Assembly (NCBI GenBank): GCA_951799425.1
Contig: OX637406.1
Span: 25,166,390-25,230,389 of the forward strand
Direction of reading: 5' to 3'
From: Ilex aquifolium
Lineage: Eukaryota; Streptophyta; Magnoliopsida; Aquifoliales; Aquifoliaceae
DNA: 64,000 bases
The notes under the pieces are model-generated. The model made no database searches, was not told where the DNA came from, and saw only the letters and a program-made list of their open reading frames with translations. Of this stretch, positions 12,770 to 24,386 are shown piece by piece; position 1 is the stretch's first letter, and the number at the start of each line of letters is the position of its first letter. A program made the translations under genes and the position numbers.

Positions 12770-15743
12770 GAACAGTGATGGGCAGACTCTAGAGCTTCCA
12801 GACATGTCCGTCATGATAAATCTTGGTTCAAGTCTTACTTTCCCGTTGAAAATGATACAAAAGTATTGTTTCGTAATTCACATACTATGAGTGTTTTGGG
12901 CATGGGAGAGATCCAACTCAAATTTAACTCTGGTCGAGTTTTGACCCTAAGAGATGTTCTTCACACTCTTGAAATCAGAAAGAATTTGGTTTCTAGTTAT
13001 CTTTTAAATAAGACTGGTTTCAAGCAAAACCATAGAATCTAATCAGTTTATGTTGACCAAGAATAGGTTATTTGATGGTAAATGTTATGTTTGTGATGGT
13101 ATGTTTAAGCTAAATGTTGAAATGTATGAAACTACTTCTTCCGTTTACATTATTTCTTGTGTGAATGTGTGGCATTCTCGTATTTGTCATGTTAATAACA
13201 AATATATGAAAAATATGAACCATGTAGGTTTATTGCCTAAATTACACAACGATTTTGAAAAATGTGAATATTGTAGCATGACAAAAATAACAAAACAGCC
13301 TCATATCAAAGTAGAAAGAAATTCTGAATTATTAGAATTGATACATACGGACATATGTGAATTTGAAGGAATTTTGACTCGTAGTGGTAAAAGATATTTT
13401 ATAACTTTCATTAATGACTTTTCAAAATACACTTGTGTTTATCTTATGAAAAATAAAAGTGCTGCTTTTGAAAAACTCACCATTTTTATTAAAGAAGTCG
13501 AAAATTGTTTTAACAGAAAAATTAAACGATTTAGAAGAGATAGAGGTGGAGAGCATGAATCACTTGAATTAATTAAACATATACAGTCTTTAGGAACAGT
13601 TCATGAAACTACACCACCATACTCTCCTCAATCTAATGGTATAGTAGAATGCAAAAATAGAACGTTGATCAACTTAACAAATGTTATGTTAGCTAGGTCT
13701 AGTGCACTTAAAAATTTGTGGGGAGAAACGGTTTTAACTGGAAAGTATGTTATGAATAGAGTTCCTCGGAAACAAAATCTAGTTACTCCTTATGAAATGT
13801 GGAGAAAAAGAAAGCCTAACTTGAATTACATTAGAGTTTAGGGCTATTTAGCTTATGTTAGGATGACTGATCCTAAAATTCCTACATTTGGAATTATAGC
13901 AATTAGATGTGTATTCATTGTGTATGCACTAGCTAGTAAAGCAAACAGATTTTTAGACCTAGAGAATAATGTGGTAATTGAATCACTAGATGCTATATTT
14001 CACAAAGATAAATTCCCTTTTAAATATAAAAATAGTAGGGGTGATGATAATATGCCAAAGTCTAGTGATATTCCTAATTCATCATTAACTGATAATTTAG
14101 AACAAAAAGAATCTGAAACTAGGAGGAGTAAAAGTAGTAGAATATAAAAAGATTTTGGTCCAGATTACATTATTTATAATGTTGAAGGAGATTCAACCAA
14201 CTTGCAAGAAGCCTTAACATCTCCTGATTCAGACTTATGGAGAGAAACTATAAATGATGAATATGATTCACTCATAAAAAAACAAAACAAGAAAATTGGT
14301 TGATTTACTTCCTGGTTGTAAAACTATAGGTTGCAAATGGATGTTAAAGAGAAAGCTCAACTCTGATGGAATGATAGATAAGTATAAGGTAAGGTTGGTA
14401 GCTAAAATTTTTAAACAAAAAGAAGATTCAAATTTCTTTGATACGTTTTCTTCTATCTCTAGAATTACATCCATAAGATTGCTAATATCTATAACTGTTA
14501 TACATAATTTAGAAATATATCAAATAGATGTAAAAACAGCTTTTTTGAATGGTGATTTAGAGGAAGAAATTTATATGGACCAATCAGAAGGGTTTATTCA
14601 ACAAGATCATGGGAATAAAGTTTATAAATTAATTAAATCTTTCTATGGCCTTAAACAAGCATCCAAGCAATAGCACGAAAAATTCGATCAGTGTATTTTA
14701 GCCAATGGGTTTAAAAGGCTAATGAGAGCGGCAAGTGTATTTACTTAAAGTATGAAAATGGTGAACATATTATTATTTATTTATATGTTGATGACCTTTT
14801 GATATTTGACACTAGCTTATATGTGATTGAGACTACCAAGGCTTTATTAAACAGAAATTTTAACATGAAAGACTTGGGTCAAGCAAATGTGATTCTTGGC
14901 ATGAAAATCACAAACAGTGTTGATGGAATTATGCTTGATCAATCTCATTACATAGAAAAAGTTTTGAAAAAATATAACTTTTTTAATTGTAAACCTACTT
15001 ACATACCTTTTCATTCAGGCATTCATTTATTTTCAGCGGAAAAAGATAATGATGTAGTTAATCAAATAGAGTATGCAAGCATAATTGGTAGTCTTAGATA
15101 TGCCACTGATTATACTAGACTTGATATTGCCTATGCGATAGGTGTACTTGGTAGATTCACTAGTAGACCTAGTATAGATCATTGAAATGTCATATATCGT
15201 CTTATGAGATATCTCAAAAGAACTACACATATTGGTTTATTCTATAAAAATTATCCTACTATCCTTGAAGATTACTGCGATGCAGATTGGAATACCCTAT
15301 CGGATGATTCTATGTCCACTACAAGTTATGTTCTTACTTTAGGTGGTGGAGCTATAAGTTGAAATTTAAAGAAGCAGTAAATTATTGCCAAGTCAAGAAT
15401 GGAAGCTAAGTTGATTGCGCTAGCTTCAGCTAGTGAGGAAGCTGGTTGGCTTCGTGATTTATTATTTGATATATCTTTGTAGGTTAAACTAGTGCCCCCT
15501 ATGTTAATTCATTGTGACAGCAATGCCGCAATAGGTAGAGTACATAATAAGTACTATAATGGAAAATTCAGATTTGTGAGAAGAAAGTATAGTACTGTGA
15601 GATCATACCTAAACAATGGTGCGTTCAATGTTGATTATGTGAGATCGACTGACAATTTTGTTGATCCGCTAACAAAAACTCTAGCTAAAGAAAAGATCTG
15701 GAAGACATCGAGGGGGATTGAACTCAAGTCCAAATCCGATTAA
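12770..15743 (+). pseudogene. Fossil copia pol region of C1 (protease, integrase, RT, RNase H)
   Basis: Order of parts: a protease active-site relic (ADSRAS, about 12780); integrase (about 13050-13840, WHSRICH and the core HTDICEFEG.. RRDRGGEH.. PPYSPQSNG); reverse transcriptase (about 14290-15180, QIDVKTAFLNGDLEEEIYM and YVDDLLIF); RNase H (about 15270-15740, YCDADWNT.. and HCDSNAAI). Integrase before RT is diagnostic of Ty1/copia. It is broken in several places and not functional. Confidence 0.85.
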
Positions 15744-16341
15744 ATTGCATATGAAGATACTCAACTTAGGGACTGGAGATCCCAAGAACTAAGTTAATGG
15801 GACAAACGAATCATAGAGTGACTTGGTTTGTGGAACATGTAACAATGAAATTTAAATCATTGTAGAAATTTTATTTTCATTGTCTATCCCTATGATGTAA
15901 AGTACATGTGATCTCATAATGAAAATATGGAGGATGAGATCAATATCTCTTAATAAGTTCTATAGTCCTTTTTGGGTGAGATGTCTTAGTTACGAGAACA
16001 TCCTTGATAGACTCACCTATATGAGTATGGAAGACGGGCCGCTCCCTATGAGAATTGGGGCTAATTTTCTAGAGCGCTCGAGAAATTGGGATAAAGCACA
16101 AGGGAGAAAATATGCTGGTTTTTGACGCTTGGTTTAGGACACTTTGAATACCATGTGTGTGATATGGTTCTACGTACCCTCAAGTAGTCAACGTTTAAAG
16201 GCTAAGTCCACTTTGATTTTAGTACGGGAACATTGAAACACTAAGTAAAGGTTTAAAGGCATTTCCACTTTTACAATTCGTGATATTCTATCTATTGCTG
16301 GTTACTTATGTAGTGTATCTTTTATTAAAATAAGGGGGGAT

Positions 16342-17123
16342 TGTTAGAATATTTTAAACAAAGAGTGTTTTTTATGTGAGAACTCAATCCCACATTGACT
16401 AAATTTCTAAAAGTACTTGAGTATATATATATATTGTAGTGTTATCTAACTTTTGAGTTAAAGTGAGACTTTGGGACTCTCGCTTGCACAGGGATGGGAC
16501 AAGCAGAGGTGATACGAGTTTTTGGCGTACGTTTACGAAACACACTAACCAGCCTAGTCCACACTCGGATAGCGGGTCCCCATGGCTTGCCTAAATAGAA
16601 TAAAATATTAACTAGTACTAAATCTACTTTTAATATTTTATTTAATTTTTTTCGTCATAACTCCTATATTAAAAATTCAGTTTCTGAATATTAAATGTTC
16701 TAACTACTAGTTTTCCAATAGCTATTTTTTATTTAATTTTCATAATTATTATCTGATTAAATATAAGAGCAATTACGGAATATTAAACACCTATATTTTC
16801 TGTATATATATTTACATAGTTCAGTATAGAAATATACAATCTGAATATCTACTATATTCTTCCCTACTGAATAAGTTTCGAGGCAAAATTGAAAAGTGTC
16901 GTGTGAAGTTTTTGCTTCATTCGATTATACAGATCTGAGTGAAGCAACAATCAATAGGCTAGGTTATTGTATCTTGGAGGCAACGCATTATTACCTTCTG
17001 CGTTGTGTTTCTTTCATAAAAAGGCTTGAATATTTTAAGAGAACGACCTAGTCCACGCCTCACCCTATATTACAAAAGATTCCATTTTTACCAACAGTTA
17101 TTCGGATTCCATTTTTTTCAACA
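16342..17123 (+). repeat. 3' LTR of copia element C1, carrying extra sequence
   Basis: It matches the 5' LTR but is about 158 bp longer because of a block at about 16513-16667 absent from the 5' LTR. It ends ..TTTTTTTCAACA. Confidence 0.8.
16513..16667. other. Block of about 150 bp present only in the 3' LTR of C1
   Basis: The 5' LTR reads straight from GGAGGAGAT into AACTCCTAT, whereas this LTR has an intervening stretch that includes GCGTACGTTTACG and GGATAGCGGGTCC. No clear terminal repeats or poly(A) were seen, so it may be a small inserted element or a deletion in the other LTR. Confidence 0.5.
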
Positions 17124-17204
17124 TTTAATCTAACGGGTATAATGAAACTACTTCATTAAATCAATAAATTATGTAAGATTTTTAGATACTCAATAGCAGT
17201 ACTC
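17124..17204. mobile_element. MITE copy A, right part
   Basis: It continues the MITE interrupted at 11086 and ends ..ACTCAATAGCAGTACTC, the inverse counterpart of the left end at 10983. It lies just downstream of the RRM gene. Confidence 0.65.
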
Positions 17205-17386
17205 TTCAACAGAAATATTGCACATGTCAGTGTTTCACCCATTAACCCAACACTAAGGTAAATCCATGCAGCAATTGGTTTCGATAGCCTTTACTATTTG
17301 AGAAAAGAAAGATGGGGTAAATGGAAAAAGATCCAAAGAAAACTTTAAAGTGGAAGTAAGAAGCTGTGTATAGTCTACAAACCAAC

Positions 17387-18218
17387 CTGATTGCAACGGA
17401 GGTGTGTGAGTAAGAGGGGTACCATAGTGGTGTGGGTAACCCCCAGTTGCATTAATAGCAGAATACTGGTAGAGGTGGTGTGGGTAGTGGACGCCATAGC
17501 CCTGTCCGGCGGTGTAGCTGGTTGCGGCGCCGCTGCTTTCCCCAAAATTCACATAGGGGTAGTAGGCCGCCGCTGCACCCGTCATCATACCGCCAGCTCC
17601 ACCTCCAGCTCCATAGACGGGATATTGAGCAGATGCCCCTCCATACACACTATAATAGTTCTGAACAAAGGTTTAACATTCAAAAGAAGTCATATATATA
17701 ATATAGCTGCCCTGCCAGACAAGGTGCAACATCAAATTCGAACTTTCAAGAAATTGACCTTTATTTTTTTCTTTTCTTTAATTGCATAATTTGATATTAA
17801 TTTCTATCCATTATTTTTTTTTAAAAATAAAAATAATTTTTAAAATATATCACCTCAAAAAATATCAACATGTGTATAATATTGTATATGAAAAATATCT
17901 GAAATAAAATTTATATTGAACCACTAATTAATCAAAAATTAAATGATTTAACTTGTAATAGAAATGTGTGATGTGTAAAACTAGGCAGAAGAAATATATA
18001 AAAATAATTGAACCACCACCGCCGCCACCACAGTTATTGACACCCACCACAACCATCACCGTCTCCTACCACCACCACCCCTCACCCCCACTATAACTGA
18101 TGTTTAAATTCATTTATCTCTCATCTATGTTTGTGATTTAATTTTGGATATGAATACAAATATGTTTATTGTTTACCATTTTTTATTACTTTATGCCTTC
18201 AGGCACAGACAATAACTA

Positions 18219-18257
<39 letters not shown>

Positions 18258-21200
18258 CACCCTATTTAACAACAATGTTATTTTAACCTAATTTGTTGAC
18301 ATAATTTTGCTGATTTAATCAACCACAACCATTGAATTAGTTGTGGATCCAACAAATATTGGGACTCATTGTGAATTGAATAGTTATGAATGATTATATC
18401 AATAAATTAGGTCCAAGTAATATTGCTCTATATAATAGTTTAATAGAGTGGGTATAAAAGGGGCTAAATTTTTCTGGAGTTTATATACAAATTTTAGAGT
18501 TATATAAATATTTTGGATACAATTATGTTGTCAAATAAAGTTAACCCATAAAATAATCAAATTTGACAAAAAAAATAAAACAAAAATGTATGGTACCAGT
18601 TTCTAACCCAAAGATTTTATCTGACTGCAGGAAGTCGTGTGTAGTCCACACTGCCGTTTTCGACTTTGACATATCTAAACTAATTAGTATGTTGCTTTTT
18701 TTTTTTTTTTTGAGCAATGCTATGGACACCAAAATATGCACCAAATTATCTGTAGTCGTCAAATCAATAGATCTTATCATTAATTCAAAGAATACAGACA
18801 ATTTAGTGCACACTTTTAATGGACATAATTTTTCCATTTTTTTTTATATTTATATATATATCATCGCAAACTAGTTTAGACCCCAGTATACAGGTTCATA
18901 ATTAATCCTGCACAGAAATGCCGCGATATCTTGTGGTCTAACCATTTGCGCTTTGACTCGAAACCTGAGTTTCTTGTCCTTTAGACCTCGTCACTAGTTG
19001 ATGAGAAAATTTCCTTTGAGTTTTATCCACCATAGTTATCAAAATTGGATCAGACATCGCCCCGACAAAAAGACCGGATTAATGATTCACTGGTTTAACT
19101 GTTGAGTCAACTGATCGGACCAGTCGTATAATAAAAAAAATATAAAAATTATATACATTATAATTAATCCAAAATTTAGGATTTTGACAAAAAATAAAAA
19201 AATAAATATAGGTACAAAAAATTAATAGTGAACTTAAAATTAATTTGTCACAAAGCCTTAACAAAATGAAATTAAAACAGAGGGAGAGATAAAATTGTGT
19301 ACCTTAAGAGTTGTAACTAAAGGAAGTTGTAACTAAAGGTTGTGTACTAAAGTCGAAAATTGCACATACAATTAAATCAAAAATGCATTGGGAAGGAGAT
19401 GCCGCCTACTATCTGAGTTTCAAGGGCAGAGTGAGAGAGAGAGAGGACTCAAAGGAGATCAGAGTTTAACACGCAGACGAAGACTCAAAGGAGATCAAAG
19501 GACTCAGCTGTTCGTGGTTGAAGACGAAGATTGTTCGTCGCCTCACCTGAATTGAAGACCGAGTCATGTTCGTCGCCTGGAGAAGGAAGACGAAGACGGG
19601 ACAGTGTGGAGAACTGGAAAATGGAGATGCAAATGCAAAAATGCGATTTAGGGCAAAAAATTGCCCAAAAGAGGGAAATTTTTTTATTTTTTTTATATCA
19701 ATTAGAATCCAAACTGTTCGGCCGATCCGATTCTAATAACACTGTTACATACTACATGTATAAGTAGGTGATGTAGTAGATATCTAACGAAAAGCTGCCT
19801 CAACATTAATTTGAGGCATATACAATTTGATTTTTAAAAAAAAATATAATAATTGATAAGTGATAGGCATTCATTGACAATGTGCAAAAATTTATTGGTA
19901 ATATACATTAATTACATGATACTCTCAGGTGATATATTTTACACACTAAAATATTTTTCCAAGGTTGCTGTTTAGCCCGTTTACATTGGATGATGTCACT
20001 TAAACTGAAATATCATAGGGTGTTGGGTCATGCTATTAAATGTAATGGGTAACGGTAGACTTAAAAAAATTGAGATAAAATGATATGCTAGTAACGTGGT
20101 GATGGTGGCTTATGCAAGTAATGTGGTAGTGATTGATTTTCGAACTTGCATTAAAACTCGTTTTAAATTGCAACAAAATTATTAAGTTTTGAAACTTGTG
20201 TTAAGTTCAGGTTTCCCTGTCTTAAATATTGTCAAAAAAATGTGCGTAGTCAATATCGTTACATCAGATATTTTAGATTAAATCAATCTAACATTAACTG
20301 TTTTTCTTACCTTAATGTCAGATTGATTTAAAAAAAAAAAAAAACTAAAAACTAAATGCTATGGTTTTGCCATTTTAAGAGAATTTTGAATTTTGAATAA
20401 ATAAAAGTGGAACCAAAACCCTTCCACCATATCATAGTCATATCGTCCGTTTTTTGGCATTTTTTAATCAACAATATAACATTACCCAATAAAAACATGG
20501 CTTGAACACCAAATTTCAAGTTTGAGGAACAGGTTAACTAACTAGCTAGAAAGCCTAGAATTGGAGATGTCGCCACAAGCACATTTTTTATATTTTGTTT
20601 TTTTTTTTTTTTTTGTTTACATATGCCTCTAGGATATCTCATATCTTTGTCAAAGATTACGTATTCTGGAAATTCGAAAGCTACATTTCCTTTTTTTTTT
20701 TTTTTTCGTTCTGCAATATTGATTTTGTGTTATGTTATTTGTAATTTTTTCAAAACTGAAATTTTATTTGTAACTCACTAGCAAAAATTGTTTTAAAGAC
20801 ATTTGTTGAAGAGTTTTTTGTGAAAAAATTAAATAAAATTATCTCTTCGGTCATAATTTCAAAGGGTTATTTTGATATTTTCAGAAAAGAATTTTAATGA
20901 AGTCAGTCTTTCATTGCTTTGTTTAGGAATCGGAAAGATTTAATACTGAAAAGACAACGAGGTATAGTTTTTTTGTACAAACCGTGGGATAAGTATAATC
21001 TGGCGAGTATGAAGAGTACCTGAAAATTTTGTTGAACAGAGACACAAGAGGAAAATATTAGAAGCTGAAGCTTATTACAGAAGTAAATGAGTAATATAAG
21101 AGTTTATATATGAAGCATCGTCACATCTACAATATCCATGCAGCATACGTGTACCATGCACGAGTATTTCAAGTTGCACGCATTCAGCATATGTTGAAAC

Positions 21201-23889
21201 AGATAGAAACGTTCAACTTCTTTTTTTTTGGTACAGTAAATGGATATGCAGATAGGTCACTCCACATATTCGTCAATGAGTATTGTCCCTTAGCACTACA
21301 CAACTACTGCGGGGGACCCAACTGTACCTACGTCAGGGCCGAAGCTAAAATTCCACCGTGTACTCTGAGAGTTGAAGAGTAAGTTTAACCTCAACGAGCT
21401 GTCGTAGCTATGGAAACTCGAACCCAAACATTGAGTAAGAAAATTCAAGTTCTTACCTATTGGGCCAACAACTCGTTAATTTCCGTGTAACTCTCTCTCT
21501 CTCTCTTTCTCTCTCTCACACACACACAAAATTGTAGCATTTAGATTGATTGTAGGCCCTATGAAACATTGAAATTTAGTATTAATTTAATAATTCAAAT
21601 AAAATTACATCATTAAAACATATTTTTAGATCTAAATAACATTACTCGTTTGTTATAGAATTTAATTTCTTTTCCTTGGACAACACTACGAGTGTATATG
21701 TGTGTATGTGGATTAGGTGTAACTGTTACATCACGTCAATATTTTTATGTGGTATAATTGTCTAATGTTAACTAACCAAATGTATAAGGTGATTCCACCT
21801 TTTTTTACATGGAGTGGTTATTATTATGAGCAATACTATTGAGACATAATTTACTGATCTAATGCGCTGTGAGCTTTGGATTGACTGTAAACCCCATCAA
21901 ACATTGGAACTTGATATTGATCCAATAATTCCTATGAAACCACATCATTATGTCAATAAATTAGATCAATTTTTTAGGTACAAATAACATTACTCTATTA
22001 TTATTATCTCAAAAAATAGTTATTTGAATAAATAAGATCTACTTTTTCTATTTTGTGAATTATTATTGGACGATTTGACAATGTTGACTTGGTATAACTC
22101 AATATTTACTCGTGTATGTGGTGTGGAGAGAGAGAAAGAGAGAGACTATACGTGGTGAATTTTCAGAGAGATAAATGTGGTGGATTAGCACGAGTGAATA
22201 AAGCTCTAGGTTAATGAGGTTGGGTGTGCATGAGTTGGCAATGCTTGTGCAGGTTCACCAAAGGAGGACATAGAGACATAATAAACATACATACCCATAA
22301 ACATTATAAGGTATCCCTTGTTGGATAGCATAATGAGGGAAGGTTGCTGCTGAAGGAAAAGCTGCTCCCACTCCACCTGCCTGAAAAGAGCTCATTACCC
22401 TAAAGTTCCGGCCTCCTCCTGCTCATTTCATTATATTTTACAACACAAAATTATACGCATACAATTAGTAGAGGTATGATGATAATCAAAAATATAAATC
22501 CAAATTTTTATAAACTCATCAAAAACGTCTTTTTTCAAGGCTGGCGATTTTTTTGAAAAGGATTGCTACATCAAGATTTTTCATGAGATCACACATTTTA
22601 GTACTACTCCCCCTCAAGGATACTTAATTGCTAAATGTGGAGTTCTGGTGAGACCTTTTAAGGCTGACAAGAAGAAGTCATCTCGATGTACATCAATTTA
22701 AGTGGAATTTTATCCTTTTGCTCGGAAGTTTACTTGGACAAAACAACAGTAGATACCATTCGCTCGAAACATATGAACATTGCAAAAGCAAAAGTGATTT
22801 TAGAAATTTAGACAGTAGAATGAGCTGTCATCCATTTCTAAAACATGTTCTTCCATGTGTAACTGTGGATGTAAAGCAATTCTCCAGTGGACTCATTCAT
22901 TAACCCACCAAGAGAACATAGAACTTTTCCATAACTGGAGGAATATTCATGCTTCATTAACATGCATATGGGTTTGCCAAAATGGATCAAATTGTCCTCA
23001 ACGATATTTAGTTATTTTTAATATTCTATTCAAATATGAGCAATGCCTGCAACATCTATGCGTTTTGATGCAGTCAAAGCAAAATCAAATATTGAAGTAG
23101 AACTGTGGAAGATCTAACATTAGTATTAGAGACCATAACTGAGATAAGTCCAATATGATATAAGATAAATCTATTGGAAGAGGGCAAAATAAAAAACTAG
23201 TATACCATGTTTGGGGGTAGAAGGCTTAGATCTTTGAACACCCAAAGAAGCAAGATTGCAATTTGCTCTCCTTCCATCAATCACAGGAGCTGCGTCATCG
23301 CATGCTCTCATGGCCGCTTCAGGTTCCCGAAAAGTTACCTAATTCGGAAATAAGTCAATTTATAAGTTTCCCAGACAAATAATAAACATGTATACATACA
23401 TTTCTATATATATATATAAACAAACAAAAAAAGGAAGTAACATCAATTGTTAATTTGTTATGTTCACTATATTCGTAAGATAAACGGGATAAAACCGCCC
23501 CGAGATCTTTCATTTCCTTGAAGATACCATAGATGATAATCAAGATGGAATAACAGAATCAATACCAAGATATCAATGAAAAGAAAGGTGAGGGAGAGAG
23601 AGAGATATATTGAAGTATATGAAATAACATAAAAAAAAAAAAAAGAGAGAATGTTTTTTTTTTTCTGGTAAGTAAGAAAAAGTTAAGTGAAAGAGAAGCA
23701 TACAAATCCGTAGCCTTTGGATCTGCCAGTGGTCTTATCAGTGATGACCACAGCTTCCAAGATCTCACCAAACTGTTCAAAGTACTTCTTCATGGTTTCC
23801 TTGTGAGTCTCCCAAGCCAAACCACCAACAAATACTTTGGTGTAAGTGGTATCTCCAAACTGTCCTGACAAGTTAGCTGCTGGAGTCAT
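17387..23889 (-). CDS. ARP1-like RRM RNA-binding protein (4 exons seen, 3' end uncertain)
   Basis: Host gene. Exons on the - strand: 23889-23704, 23338-23206, 22418-22291 and 17660-17387, all with GT..AG introns and consistent phases (240 codons plus one base). Residues about 17-90 form one RRM: RNP2 VFVGGL (19-24) and RNP1 KGYGFVTF (58-65, across the first splice junction). After it comes [23 protein letters not shown], a conserved block of the plant ARP1/RBM24/38-like family. The C-terminal half is low-complexity and rich in G, A and Y ([47 protein letters not shown]), as in relatives. Family members bind RNA in nucleus or cytoplasm; the exact target is unknown. The 3' end is ambiguous. A good donor (CAG|GTTGGT) follows TPPLQS at 17386, the usual site of a last short exon, but reading on instead reaches a stop at 17253 (284 aa). 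Copia C1 begins just downstream and may separate the final exon. Confidence 0.88.
17985..18219 (+). mobile_element. 3' part of a non-autonomous Helitron-like element in intron 3
   Basis: It ends TGCC-TTCA-GGCA hairpin (18194-18205), ten bases, then CTAG (18216-18219) followed by T. This is the same plan, with a TTCA loop, as the hairpins near 5.9 kb. A CCACCACCGCC-rich stretch lies upstream (about 18013-18095). The stem is short and the 5' end is not identified. Confidence 0.5.
18221..18254. repeat. (AT)n microsatellite
   Basis: An AT-alternating tract of about 34 bp directly after the Helitron-like 3' end. Confidence 0.9.
18270..18428. mobile_element. MITE copy B (GAGCAAT family)
   Basis: It is about 160 bp. 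The right end TTAGGTCCAAGTAATATTGCTC is the inverse of the family's left end, and the left end is AACAATGTTATTTTAACCTAA. The body aligns with copies A and D (ATCAATAAATTAGGTCC). It lies in intron 3 of the RRM gene. Confidence 0.7.
18711..18830. mobile_element. Small MITE-like repeat with imperfect inverted ends
   Basis: The left part GGACACCAAAATATGCACC is the approximate inverse of the right part GTGCACACTTTTAATGGAC. It begins GAGCAATGCTAT, reminiscent of the neighbouring MITE family. It is about 120 bp long and preceded by a T run. Confidence 0.45.
19031..19744. mobile_element. Non-autonomous hAT-like element
   Basis: Imperfect terminal inverted repeats: 19031-19051 matches the inverse of 19724-19744 at 16 of 21 bases. 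The 8-bp flanks TTATCCAC / TTACATAC agree at 5 of 8 positions, as expected of a worn 8-bp hAT target duplication. The interior has no transposase and includes repeated GACTCAAAGGAGATCA words and a GA tract. It lies in intron 3. Confidence 0.5.
19745..21220. other. Unclassified part of intron 3
   Basis: A+T-rich, with poly(A)/poly(T) runs near 20329-20344, 20599-20615 and 20691-20706. I see no gene or clear element in it. Confidence 0.5.
21221..21475 (-). mobile_element. tRNA-derived SINE
   Basis: On the - strand: an A-box-like TGGCCCAATAGG (about 21458-21469), then a B-box-like GGTTCGAGTTT (21414-21424) about 35 bp on. A unique body follows and the element ends in nine A's (T run at 21221-21229). 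Flanks GAAATTAACG and GAAGTTGAACG resemble a worn target duplication. It lies in intron 3 of the RRM gene, on the same strand as the gene. The boundaries are approximate. Confidence 0.65.
21528..21647. mobile_element. MITE copy C (partial, GAGCAAT family)
   Basis: It aligns with the right two-thirds of copy D (GATTGTAGGCCC.., TTAGATCTAAATAACATTACTC) and lacks the left end. Confidence 0.6.
21828..21995. mobile_element. MITE copy D (GAGCAAT family)
   Basis: A 168-bp copy with both ends: left GAGCAATACTATTGAGAC, right GGTACAAATAACATTACTC, its inverse. It is the best-preserved member here. Confidence 0.7.
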
Positions 23890-24251
23890 CTTCTCACCTC
23901 GATGTTCTATCTTCTTTTCTTTATCCCTTCCTCCCTCTTGATCTGTATGACCCCGAAGTTACTGAACCAAGATTTTGTGAATAGTGGTCTAAAGACAACT
24001 ATGAAAATCTGTGTATTTGGAAGAAGATAAGAGAAGATCCACTAGATTTGGGGGAATCTGGAGTGAATTTAGAGGTGAATTTTGATAAGGAGGCAGAGGG
24101 AGGAAGGTGTTGATGATCGGAAACAAGGTCAGAGGTCCAGGGAGGGAAAATAATAGAGCGACAGAGAAAAAGGGGGGGGGGGGTGGAATGGGAGGGAAGA
24201 GAAAGCAAAAGGCAGAAAAGTAGGAAAGCCCCTCTCATAATACGGACACCA

Positions 24252-24259
24252 ATTATATA
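24252..24259 (-). promoter_or_regulatory. Putative TATA box of the RRM gene
   Basis: TATATAAT on the - strand lies about 365 bp upstream of the start codon. Transcription would begin near 24225, giving a long pyrimidine-rich 5' leader (CT runs and a 10-12 C tract near 24172-24182). Position and sequence fit, but this is inferred. Confidence 0.5.
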
Positions 24260-24386
24260 GAAGCAGCCCCCACCTCTTTACACACCGGAAATGAATACTT
24301 CACGCGCCTCGGCAAAGCGTGTTTCTCACCATCCAGTCAGGTATTTAAAAGGAAAAAAGAGTTTGGATTCTAACTCATTACTTACC

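Larger units (their letters stand above)
11087..17123 (+). mobile_element. Old Ty1/copia LTR retrotransposon (C1)
   Basis: Two diverged LTRs (11087-11710 and 16342-17123, TG..CA) flank gag, protease, integrase, reverse transcriptase and RNase H in copia order. The purine tract AATAAGGGGGGA directly precedes the 3' LTR. The flanks give a near-matching 5-bp target duplication (GTTAA / TTTAA). The LTRs differ at roughly 10-15% of aligned sites by eye, so the insertion is old, on the order of millions of years. The coding part is broken in more than half a dozen places. The element sits inside a MITE. Confidence 0.9.

Noticed and set aside
18880-19000. Possible second SINE (GGTTTCGAGTC on the - strand)
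   Set aside because: Only a weak B-box-like word; no A box at the right distance and no A tail.
21110-21382. 90-codon open frame in intron 3
   Set aside because: It overlaps the SINE in antisense and shows no protein similarity.
23999-24238. 79-codon frame upstream of the RRM gene, signal-peptide-like start
   Set aside because: It lies in the pyrimidine-rich leader; its start falls at or before the likely transcription start. The hydrophobic run is a by-product of CT-rich DNA.
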